A stretch of 36,846 bases of DNA, taken from NCBI GenBank assembly GCA_015655075.1, contig JAATFT010000056.1, positions 1-36,846 of the forward strand, read 5' to 3'. Under the pieces are notes generated by a model. That model saw only the letters and a list, made by a program, of their open reading frames with translations. It was not told the DNA's origin and made no database searches. How positions within the stretch are numbered: the stretch's first letter is position 1; the number at the start of each line of letters is the position of its first letter. Shown here one piece after another: positions 23,982 through 31,001 of the stretch. The stretch comes from Clostridiales bacterium. Lineage in GTDB: Bacteria; Bacillota; Clostridia; Lachnospirales; Lachnospiraceae. The position numbers were made by a program, and so were the translations under genes.

Positions 23982-25364
23982 TCACCGGTTCTTATCTCTT
24001 TCATGAAGAATTAAAATTCTATCCACCAAACCAGAAATGCTTCCTTCTCCGAAAGACGCAACCGCTGACTTAATAGTATTATTTAAAGGTTTTATCCACT
24101 TTTTGTCAATATTTCCCATCCCCTTGGCAGCTCCTACAATGCTGCCTGCCGTTCCCGCATTACAGTCTGTATCAATCCCACACATTACCGCCGTAGTTAT
24201 TGTTTTTCCATAATCCAATTCCCCATGCAGTAAAGCTAATGTTACCATAGCCAAATTGTTAATGGTCGCCGCAAAGGGAAGCTCCCCATATTCTTCATAT
24301 ATTTCATTGCAAACCTTAATCCAATCTTTATTTTTCTCTGTATACCGGCTTCTTACTTTTCTTACCGCCTCCGCCAAACGGCTCTTCTTAGGTATAACCG
24401 ACAGTCCTCCATCTAAAATCCGATTTATATCCGGTCTCTCTGTCAAAGCTGCACTGATACAACCTGCAACAAACATTCCTCCGTAAACTCCATTCTTAGT
24501 CAGGCTGAAGGAACAATCCTTATATGCAACTTCTGCAGCCTTCTCTGGTTTTCCCGGAAATAAATAGCCCCATAAATCACATCTTATCTGCCCATCAATA
24601 CATTCTCTCCAGGGATTTAATTTAACTGGTATTTCCTCCAGTCTTTCTTTTTTATCCAGACGTTCTTCTATATTCACGTAATGATAGTAGGCTTGTCTGG
24701 ACGCGCACCAGAACCAGCGGTAAGGAATATTTTCTGTCCACAGTTTTCCAATATCATTTCTGTCAAATTCCAGTCCATAATTCTCTGCAAGCAAAATGGA
24801 AAGAATCGTATAGTGAATGTCATCATCCGGCTGTACATATTTTATATTACCTTTTGTGCTAGGAATGCAATCCTCTCTCAGCCTAACATCCAGTTTTTCT
24901 GAATATTCCGCAACATAATCACTTAGCGGATACTGTCCTACACTTTCCAGATATTCTTTAATCTTCTTCCGATCGAACCCCATTTCCAGCGGTTTTCCAA
25001 GTACTACCCCTGCGCATCTTCCGTAAACGGCACCCTCAATTCTGCTCCTGTAACTTTCGCTTTTTAATTTCGGCATTTCTGGTGTTTGGATACTTTTCTG
25101 CATGATTTCTTCCAATGTTTCCGGTTCTTCATATGGATAATCCTTTCTCAAATCCGATCCATATAATTTCCAAAGCTTTTCATATGCCTTTTCCCAGAAT
25201 TTTTCTTCTTCCATGTCAACAACTGTATCCTTCTCATCCGGAAACGGCAATTTTCTCCCAGTTAGTTCGTCAAACTTTAATGCCTTTTCTGTATCATAAC
25301 CTTCTTGCGCTAACTGAAATAACTCTTCTTTGTACAATATTTTCCAACCAGCATATCCAGGCAT
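23982..25364 (-). CDS. ADP-ribosylglycohydrolase (DraG/ARH) family protein with extra N-terminal domain
   Basis: A 460-residue cytoplasmic protein. From about residue 108 it is an ARH-type all-alpha dinuclear-metal hydrolase: RIEGAVYGRCAGVVLGKPLE, the acidic QPDDDIHYT motif (Asp180-182) and GIDTDCNAGTAGSIVGA (Asp398, Asp400), which are the usual metal ligands. The first 100 residues form a separate charged, helical segment not typical of DraG. Family members remove ADP-ribose from proteins or small molecules; here the gene lies inside a sugar-uptake operon, so a small-molecule N- or O-glycoside substrate is more likely. It follows the upstream gene by four bases and precedes the binding-protein gene by 112. 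Confidence 0.85.
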   Translation of the reverse strand: MPGYAGWKILYKEELFQLAQEGYDTEKALKFDELTGRKLPFPDEKDTVVDMEEEKFWEKAYEKLWKLYGSDLRKDYPYEEPETLEEIMQKSIQTPEMPKLKSESYRSRIEGAVYGRCAGVVLGKPLEMGFDRKKIKEYLESVGQYPLSDYVAEYSEKLDVRLREDCIPSTKGNIKYVQPDDDIHYTILSILLAENYGLEFDRNDIGKLWTENIPYRWFWCASRQAYYHYVNIEERLDKKERLEEIPVKLNPWRECIDGQIRCDLWGYLFPGKPEKAAEVAYKDCSFSLTKNGVYGGMFVAGCISAALTERPDINRILDGGLSVIPKKSRLAEAVRKVRSRYTEKNKDWIKVCNEIYEEYGELPFAATINNLAMVTLALLHGELDYGKTITTAVMCGIDTDCNAGTAGSIVGAAKGMGNIDKKWIKPLNNTIKSAVASFGEGSISGLVDRILILHERDKNR

Positions 25365-25368
25365 TTTT

Positions 25369-26394
25369 TCATTCCTCCATTAACAGCAAAAACAATTCTG
25401 AAGCATGCCATGTATGTGGTGCACATATCTTATTTCGGTAATATTCTTCTAAAAATGGGCGACATTTTTTATAATCAGCTTCAGATGCATTTCTTTCCCA
25501 AGTCAACGGGTATCCCTGTCCAGCCTTTTTTAGTTCTCCATACCTCATTTGATAATAATGGGCCTTAGCTACATTCAAATAAGGATAATCTGATGACTGA
25601 TAGTCCCTCTCAAACTTGTTTTCTTCTTCCCGCGTTCCATCCATCCAAAAAAGTTCTGCATAATCATCCGGCAATGGAGGGACTTGATAGTTGTCTTCCA
25701 AACCTAGTTTTTGAAGCCCAAATTTCAGCCATTTTGTTTGATATACCGGATGTTTTTTTCCGTCTGTAATTCCAACAATATAATTCTTTACCTGCCATTT
25801 TTTAACTTCTTTCAAAATCTTTGGCACCAATGGATGAGTTTCGTCAGAAACCAGAGATATCATATACAAAACCTGTCCGAGATTATCCGGTTCACAGTTT
25901 CCTGCATTGTTTTTATCATAAATTTCATCCAGGTTTAAAATCCAGTCATATACCAAATGCAGATTATGGGTTTTTTCCAAAACCATACACATCATTGCCG
26001 CATCTCTGAACCATGGTTTCTTATATACCATCAGATTTGGCACTGGCTTTCCGGCAACAATATTTATTACGATGTCATGAAATAAAATTTTTAATACATT
26101 TTTGTAAGGATTCTCTTTAAAATCCGGTATATTCACATAATCTTCGATCAAAGATTCTTTCATCCCTTCTCTTTCCAGATATACTCCGCTTTCACTTTCA
26201 TACAATAGCGCATCCTCCATAACAACTTTGTATTCATTTGGAAGAATTATCGCTTCTTTACCCTTAAATCTGTATAACAACTTTCCTGAAGCAAGCTCAA
26301 ACAGACAATTATTACAAAAAATCATCTTTTTTCTCCCGCCCATACCAAACAACCAGAAATTTTCTTTCTGAATCAACTCTGATAAATTTTTCAT
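25369..26394 (-). CDS. Uncharacterised protein, probable alpha-barrel glycosidase fold
   Basis: A 341-residue soluble protein, first gene of the sugar operon. I do not recognise a named family. The N-terminal 90 residues look like beta strands (FCNNCLFELASGKLLYRF), and the rest is helical with a KPWFRDAAMMCMVL segment (about 124-137), GNCEPDNLGQVLYMISL and a closing APHTWHASELFLLL. A tryptophan-phenylalanine-arginine-aspartate motif and a late His-Ala-Ser-Glu helix are common in six-hairpin glycosidases, so a glycoside hydrolase or related lyase is a reasonable guess. GGAAGG lies about 9 bases before the ATG. The stop is four bases from the ARH-family gene, so the two are co-translated. Confidence 0.6.
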   Translation of the reverse strand: MKNLSELIQKENFWLFGMGGRKKMIFCNNCLFELASGKLLYRFKGKEAIILPNEYKVVMEDALLYESESGVYLEREGMKESLIEDYVNIPDFKENPYKNVLKILFHDIVINIVAGKPVPNLMVYKKPWFRDAAMMCMVLEKTHNLHLVYDWILNLDEIYDKNNAGNCEPDNLGQVLYMISLVSDETHPLVPKILKEVKKWQVKNYIVGITDGKKHPVYQTKWLKFGLQKLGLEDNYQVPPLPDDYAELFWMDGTREEENKFERDYQSSDYPYLNVAKAHYYQMRYGELKKAGQGYPLTWERNASEADYKKCRPFLEEYYRNKICAPHTWHASELFLLLMEE

Positions 26395-26436
26395 TATAGT
26401 TTCCTTCCCCTTATACCTTTCATCGAATTACCTAAC

Positions 26437-26492
26437 TTCTGTCGTTTATATTTTTATTATAGATTTCACAGCCATCCGTGTAAATGACAGAA
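26437..26492 (-). promoter_or_regulatory. Sugar operon promoter with operator-like inverted repeat
   Basis: On the minus strand, TTTACA (26479-26484) and TATAAT (26456-26461) are separated by exactly 17 bases, 62 bases upstream of the first gene: a near-consensus sigma-A promoter. An inverted repeat of TTCTGTC(G/A)TTTA (26437-26448 and 26481-26492, one mismatch) has one arm over the -35 and the other near the start of transcription. The likely ligand is the divergent AraC-type regulator; the position allows repression or looping. Confidence 0.7.
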
Positions 26493-26501
26493 GGTCTTAT
26501 T

Positions 26502-26550
26502 AAGTGTAAAAAAATAACTTCTGTTTTTTTTATATCACTTTTTTACACTT
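26502..26550. promoter_or_regulatory. Perfect 12 bp inverted repeat in the divergent control region
   Basis: AAGTGTAAAAAA (26502-26513) and TTTTTTACACTT (26539-26550) are exact reverse complements 25 bases apart. The GTGTAAA core also occurs in the -35 region of the sugar operon (26478-26484), so this may be a second regulator binding region. It lies about 40 bases upstream of the candidate regulator promoter. Confidence 0.5.
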
Positions 26551-26588
26551 TATATTACCTTTTTATTTATCTATATTTCATATATATC

Positions 26589-26617
26589 TTGCATTTTATT
26601 AATATTTTATGTATTAT
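26589..26617 (+). promoter_or_regulatory. Candidate promoter of the AraC-type regulator
   Basis: TTGCAT (26589-26594) and TATTAT (26612-26617) with a 17-base spacer, 44 bases before the chosen ATG. The surrounding sequence is extremely AT-rich, so other -10 choices exist. Confidence 0.4.
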
Positions 26618-26660
26618 TAGTATAAATATTTTAATTTTTTTTATTAAGAGGTGTAATTTT

Positions 26661-27629
26661 ATGCATGGTTTACTTTTCAATATCAACTCGCCTATAGAAT
26701 TCTGCATTACCGGAAAATTTGACGCTCTTACCTCATCTTATATTCACATACGAAGAGCATTGAATTATAGCTACGAACTTTTTGTAATAACAAAGGGTAC
26801 TTTATACATTAGCTATCAAGGACAAAAATATGCTGCCAGTGCCGGACAATATCTTCTTATGCATCCTCATGATGACAGCAACAACTGTCAATATGGCTAC
26901 CGCCCTTCTCAAGTTGACTTTTACTGGCTCCATTTTACCACACCATACGCACCCCAAATTATTTCTATCGACTATAATGCTCCATTTCAAATAGAAAATC
27001 CGAACTATATTATAGTTCCTGATCAGGGAACTTTGCCAAATCCCGACAAAGTTCTGGTTCTTCTGCGCCATTTACAGGATTATGCACGCAGTAATTACAA
27101 TCTTTCTGCCATCAGCCACGAACGAAAAGCCGTTCCTAAATCTCCGTATGTAAAACCTGTCATCGATTATTTATCCACCACAATTTTATGTGAAATTTAC
27201 AGTCAGGAATGCACACAGCGATTATCTGAAATCGCACAAGATACGGCATCTTTTAAAAAACGTGTGTACTATTCCATCCTTGACTATATTAAAGAAAATC
27301 ACTCCCGATACCTTAAAGCACAAGATGTCGCATTAAAATTCGGTTACAACCCCAAATATCTTTCTTCCCTGTTCAAATCTATTACCGGGTTATCTTTAAA
27401 ACAGTACATTCTACAGCAAAAGGTTGAAGATGCTAATATTTATTTAAGCGAGACAGAACTCTCCATATCTGACATCGCATTTTCCCTAGGTTTTCATGAT
27501 GCCCACAATTTCATGAAACTATATAAGAAAGCCACTGGATTAACCCCTACTGAATACCGTAATACTTTTCCTAAACATATTGTAAAATATGACCAAATCT
27601 GCTATAAGACCTTGAATAAAAATTTCTAG
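26661..27629 (+). CDS. AraC-family transcriptional regulator of the divergent sugar operon
   Basis: A 322-residue two-domain regulator. The N-terminal half is a cupin-like sugar-sensing domain (YELFVITKGTLYISYQGQ, then AGQYLLMHP), and the last 100 residues carry two helix-turn-helix motifs: LKAQDVALKFGYNPKYLSSLFK and SISDIAFSLGFHDAHNFMKLYK (each read in part), ending in the family GLTPTEYR signature. I start at ATG 26661, preceded by AAGAGGTG; the frame is open further up to 26484, but that stretch encodes an implausible hydrophobic leader across the control region. Its position divergent to the sugar operon suggests it activates that operon in response to the imported substrate. Confidence 0.93.
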   Translation: MHGLLFNINSPIEFCITGKFDALTSSYIHIRRALNYSYELFVITKGTLYISYQGQKYAASAGQYLLMHPHDDSNNCQYGYRPSQVDFYWLHFTTPYAPQIISIDYNAPFQIENPNYIIVPDQGTLPNPDKVLVLLRHLQDYARSNYNLSAISHERKAVPKSPYVKPVIDYLSTTILCEIYSQECTQRLSEIAQDTASFKKRVYYSILDYIKENHSRYLKAQDVALKFGYNPKYLSSLFKSITGLSLKQYILQQKVEDANIYLSETELSISDIAFSLGFHDAHNFMKLYKKATGLTPTEYRNTFPKHIVKYDQICYKTLNKNF

Positions 27630-27932
27630 AGGGGGAATAAAAATCAGGATAAATGCGGCAGGCGGTTGCTGGAAGTGTTGTATGAAAGGTCAGAGCATCC
27701 ATATGCTGTCAGCAAGGATGTGTAGCCAGCCGATGGGCTGGAGGGATGTTAAAGCTAAGGGTATATAAATGGAATTAAGAAAAAGTCTAACTTCAGACCA
27801 AGAACGTCTCATAGCAGTAAATAAGAAATATCACAGAGTAAGTTCCGGTAAGGCGGAAGGGGCGGTACTACCCGTCCCTATTCTATTGTTTAGTAAAGGA
27901 TACTTTATTATTAAAAATTAAATATGGCTGTC
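27630..27932 (+). other. Unexplained multi-hairpin stretch, possible structured RNA or intron remnant
   Basis: About 300 bases between the regulator and nikO, markedly richer in G than its surroundings. Short perfect hairpins follow one another: AGCAT-CCAT-ATGCT (about 27688), CCAGCC-GATG-GGCTGG (about 27726), GTCT-AACTTC-AGAC (about 27785). A GGCGG..GGGGCGGTACTACCCG segment closes it. The purine-rich, closely spaced stems resemble the 5' domain of a group II intron or another ribozyme, but no reverse transcriptase or domain V follows. A 50-codon frame (27769-27921, MELRKSLTSDQERL) also crosses it and has no recognised relatives. Confidence 0.35.
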
Positions 27933-28721
27933 TTATCTTTTTCTACCCTGATATCCGCGAAGACAAAGGGGAAGTTCCAGGCCGTAGGCTTCCAGCAATT
28001 CCTTATCCCGAAGGATTAATTCCGTTATTCCTTCCCGGATGATACGTCCTTCTGCCAAGAGTATTACCCGATCACAGGTTTCCAATATCATGTCAAGATC
28101 ATGGGAGGCTATCAGCTTTACGTAATCCAAGGAGTTTAAAGTATTAATCAGTGCCCGCCGGTTCTTGGGATCCAGCGCAATGGAAGGCTCATCAAGCAGT
28201 ATAATATCCGGCTCCATGGCAAGTATGGTCGCAATGGAAGCCATCTTCTTTTCTCCGCCGGACATTTTATAAATCTGCTTGTCCCTTAAATGTGTAATCC
28301 CCATTGTGCCAAGGGCTTTCATTACCCTTTTCTCTACTTCTTCCTCCTCTAAGCCGTAATTTCTCGGGCCGAATGCCACGTCATTATAAACGGTCTGGTT
28401 AAATAGCTGATTATCCGAATCCTGAAATAAATAACCTATTTTACTGCGTATTTCCGGAAGGGATTTTTTTGTCACCGGTATCTGTTCTACCAAAACTTCT
28501 CCGGTGAAGTTCAGTTCCAGACCTACCAAAATACGAAGAAGAGTGGATTTCCCCACTCCATTCGCCCCTATAATTCCAACCGCTTCTTTCCCGTCCGTTT
28601 TAAAAGATACGTCTTTGAGTACTTCTTTTCCATTTTCGTATGAAAATTTTACTTGCGAAAACTTTTCATACGAAAAGGATATATTTCTGCATTCTATAAA
28701 ATGTTGGATCATTTTTATCAT
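27933..28721 (-). CDS. nikO: ECF-type nickel/cobalt transporter ATPase
   Basis: ATP-binding subunit (262 residues) of a group I energy-coupling-factor transporter. All ABC motifs are present: Walker A GANGVGKST (52-60), Q-loop FQDSDNQLF, signature MSGGEKK, Walker B IILLDEPS and the switch ASHD. Residues 18-27 are an insertion that duplicates FSYE just before the A-loop; in the DNA it is a perfect 14 bp inverted repeat (28633-28646 with 28663-28676), still in frame. The gene follows nikQ after 46 bases. Nickel rather than cobalt is inferred from the NikMN component and the nearby NiFe hydrogenase genes. Confidence 0.9.
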   Translation of the reverse strand: MIKMIQHFIECRNISFSYEKFSQVKFSYENGKEVLKDVSFKTDGKEAVGIIGANGVGKSTLLRILVGLELNFTGEVLVEQIPVTKKSLPEIRSKIGYLFQDSDNQLFNQTVYNDVAFGPRNYGLEEEEVEKRVMKALGTMGITHLRDKQIYKMSGGEKKMASIATILAMEPDIILLDEPSIALDPKNRRALINTLNSLDYVKLIASHDLDMILETCDRVILLAEGRIIREGITELILRDKELLEAYGLELPLCLRGYQGRKR

Positions 28722-28767
28722 TTTTTCTCATTCCTTTTAAATGTCATTGTTATTCTGCTGCTTTTAA

Positions 28768-29565
28768 TCAGAAAAACACCTTAAGATAACCCGTAATATT
28801 GATCAATCGAAGTGCAATAAAAATTCCCAGCCATGAAAACAGGTATACATAATCTGAACCTGAGCCTTTCTGTGAACGGGCATAATAAAACTCACCCTGA
28901 AAACCCCGAAGCAGCATACTGTCATAAAGATTTCCGGCCCGGTCCATACTCCGGAATAACAACTGCCCGATTAAAGAGCCCCAGATTTTATACTTTACGC
29001 CATTTTCCCTGGGTGCACGTAAGGAATAGGCCTGGAAAACAGCGTTTGCCTCGCTTAGCAAAACCGTGATATACCGGTAAGTAAGCAGTATCTGCGTTAC
29101 GATGATGCTTGGTAAATGCAGCAGTTTCAAGGCATAACAGATTTTTTCGATTCCGGTGGTTGCAACTAATAAAAAAGAAGCCATTAAGGCATAGGTCCCT
29201 TTCATTATAAGGGTCACCATGGAAATGATGCCGCCGGTAATTATTATGTTGCCGATTTTAAATAACGGGGTATGGTCAAAAACAGGATTAAACAGACCTA
29301 TAAAACATACCAGCGGCAGAACCACCTTAAGCTTTTTAATACAACTTTTTATTGAAATTCCCGCCAGTTCAAAAAGTATCAGAGGATAAATAAGGAAAGG
29401 CAGCAGACCCAACAGATTATATTTGTCAAAGGATACCGCACAGGTAATGTATACCACGGTAACTATAAGCTTTACCAACGGGTGGACCTGATTGATTCCG
29501 GTATCCCTTTCCGCCATTTCATCCAGGACATGTATTTCATACACGGCATTCGTTAATTTTCCCAC
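28768..29565 (-). CDS. nikQ: ECF-type nickel/cobalt transporter T component
   Basis: The transmembrane coupling subunit (265 residues, about six helices) of the CbiQ/NikQ family. The LLTYRYITVLLSEA segment, followed by SLRAPRENG and the SMDRAGNLYDSMLLRGFQGEF motif near residues 205-225, are the conserved coupling helices with Ala-Arg-Gly type signatures that contact the ATPase. It starts with GTG at 29565 and has only a weak ribosome binding site, so the exact start is less sure. It lies between nikMN and nikO, with a 189-base gap to nikMN in which I see no feature. Confidence 0.9.
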   Translation of the reverse strand: MGKLTNAVYEIHVLDEMAERDTGINQVHPLVKLIVTVVYITCAVSFDKYNLLGLLPFLIYPLILFELAGISIKSCIKKLKVVLPLVCFIGLFNPVFDHTPLFKIGNIIITGGIISMVTLIMKGTYALMASFLLVATTGIEKICYALKLLHLPSIIVTQILLTYRYITVLLSEANAVFQAYSLRAPRENGVKYKIWGSLIGQLLFRSMDRAGNLYDSMLLRGFQGEFYYARSQKGSGSDYVYLFSWLGIFIALRLINITGYLKVFF

Positions 29566-29754
29566 GTTTCCACTCTTTCTTTCCTGTAATTCCAGTGTGC
29601 TGGCACATTGACGCTTAGACTTCCCTGAACAATTATTCAGGAACTTACCCCAACATATCCTGATATCTATAAATAATATATGTGATATTTATTTGTGTCA
29701 TAATAAGTCAAAGCGGATATTCCGGGAAAACCGTAAGGTTAAATATTTTATTAT

Positions 29755-30762
29755 CTACAGCTTTCCTCCCGAATTGTCCCTTTTTTTAAAAAACTTAAAG
29801 AGTACGGCACAGCCAATGCAAATAAAGGCAACCAGAGCCGAACCAAGAATGCCGGAGATAGAAGTGCCAAGTACAGAATCGCTGTCTGTGAAAGCATAAT
29901 CCGGTAAAACTGCCGTCTTTTCCTGAATTCCCTCCGCCGCCTTAACCGCGCCTGTAAACTCACTCTCCGGTGCGACTTCCGTATTACCGGTCATTTTCTG
30001 AATGGACCATTCCAACCCGTCCGGATTACTTGATGCAACCAGAGATAAACCTCCTCCGATTAATACGGCGACCGCTGAAAGCACGACCAGGGTCTGTTTA
30101 AAACCTACCCGGTTCTTTGCCGTATAATTCTCCAAAAGCTCCGGCCTGGTATTGTTAACAAATATAACAACTGCCGCTGTAATCAGCCCTTCCAGAGTAC
30201 CGATAGCAAGATGGATAGGCTGCATGAGCATTAAAAACTGGCCAAAAGAGAGAGCCGTAATACCGGAAATAAGAGTCTCAAGAGTTACACTGAACGCTCC
30301 CAACTGAAGGCTTATGATGCTGCCGAGAACACAAGCCAATATAATCCGGCCTGGTTTCATACTCTTCTTAACCATGGGACGGTAAATTAATAAATAACCT
30401 ACAAAACATCCATAAAACGCCATGTTCCATATGTTACTCCCTAAAGCCAGAAGCCCTCCGTCCGCAAATAACAGGCATTGGATTACCAGTACCGATATCA
30501 TGGACAAAAAGCCCGCATAGGGTCCCAACAGAATGGAAAGTAAAAGACCTCCGCATAAATGTCCGCTGGAGCCGGTTCCCGGAATTGAAAAGTTAATCAT
30601 CTGTGTTGCAAATACAAAAGCTGACATGACTCCCATTACAGGAATCTTTTTCATATCATTTTCTAACCTTACTTTTTTTACTGAATATGTAGCCGCCGCT
30701 GCACAAGCAGCGTACATGGTTCCTGCAACTGCAGGCGCAATCAGTGCATCCGCCATATGCAT
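29755..30762 (-). CDS. nikMN: ECF-type nickel transporter substrate-binding component NikMN (fused)
   Basis: A 335-residue membrane protein joining the S component (NikM/CbiM, about 1-220) and the small NikN-type PDGLE domain (about 225-335, SSNPDGLEWSIQKMTG). It begins MHMADALIAP: the N-terminal Met-His amine and His2 form the metal site, with a further histidine in GTGSSGHLCGG. ATG 30762 is right because GAGGAGG lies eight bases upstream and His2 must be second; the frame runs open to 30822 without a site. The PDGLE fusion is typical of nickel-type rather than cobalamin-linked cobalt systems. No cobalamin riboswitch is visible upstream, which also points to nickel. Confidence 0.9.
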   Translation of the reverse strand: MHMADALIAPAVAGTMYAACAAAATYSVKKVRLENDMKKIPVMGVMSAFVFATQMINFSIPGTGSSGHLCGGLLLSILLGPYAGFLSMISVLVIQCLLFADGGLLALGSNIWNMAFYGCFVGYLLIYRPMVKKSMKPGRIILACVLGSIISLQLGAFSVTLETLISGITALSFGQFLMLMQPIHLAIGTLEGLITAAVVIFVNNTRPELLENYTAKNRVGFKQTLVVLSAVAVLIGGGLSLVASSNPDGLEWSIQKMTGNTEVAPESEFTGAVKAAEGIQEKTAVLPDYAFTDSDSVLGTSISGILGSALVAFICIGCAVLFKFFKKRDNSGGKL

Positions 30763-30799
30763 AACAAAACCCTCCTCGTAAAACTCAATTCTGTTTTTT

Positions 30800-30827
30800 A
30801 TTATATAATTTTTCGTATACAATACAA
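30800..30827 (-). promoter_or_regulatory. Candidate promoter of nikMNQO
   Basis: Minus-strand TTGTAT (30822-30827) and TATAAT (30800-30805) with a 16-base spacer, 38 bases upstream of the nikMN ATG. The 30828-31001 region upstream holds AT-rich DNA with a small CCCC/GGGG hairpin near 30939-30958 and no recognised riboswitch. Confidence 0.5.
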
Positions 30828-31001
30828 GCCCGTAGAGGGGATTTGAAATACATGTTTTTTATCTCTCTGCAAATACCTGTTTTATTAACTTTTCTGCTGT
30901 AAAAATTTAAAAATATTTCATTTTATTATTTTATATGCCCCGGATGGGGATACAGCCCCTGTTTTATAAGGAAAACAAACTGCCTTTTTATTAGCGGCCT
31001 G

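Noticed and set aside
26484..26660. Hydrophobic leader or membrane anchor on the AraC-type regulator
   Set aside because: The stretch is low-complexity AT-rich promoter DNA that happens to be open; a good ribosome binding site supports ATG 26661.
27769..27921. 50-codon gene MELRKSLTSDQERL...
   Set aside because: Only a weak AAGG upstream, no recognisable relatives, and it overlaps the hairpins of the structured stretch; kept as a remark rather than a gene.
30763..31001. Cobalamin or NiCo riboswitch upstream of nikMN
   Set aside because: No conserved cobalamin-box or NiCo riboswitch core was found on the minus strand; only an AT-rich leader and a small C/G hairpin.
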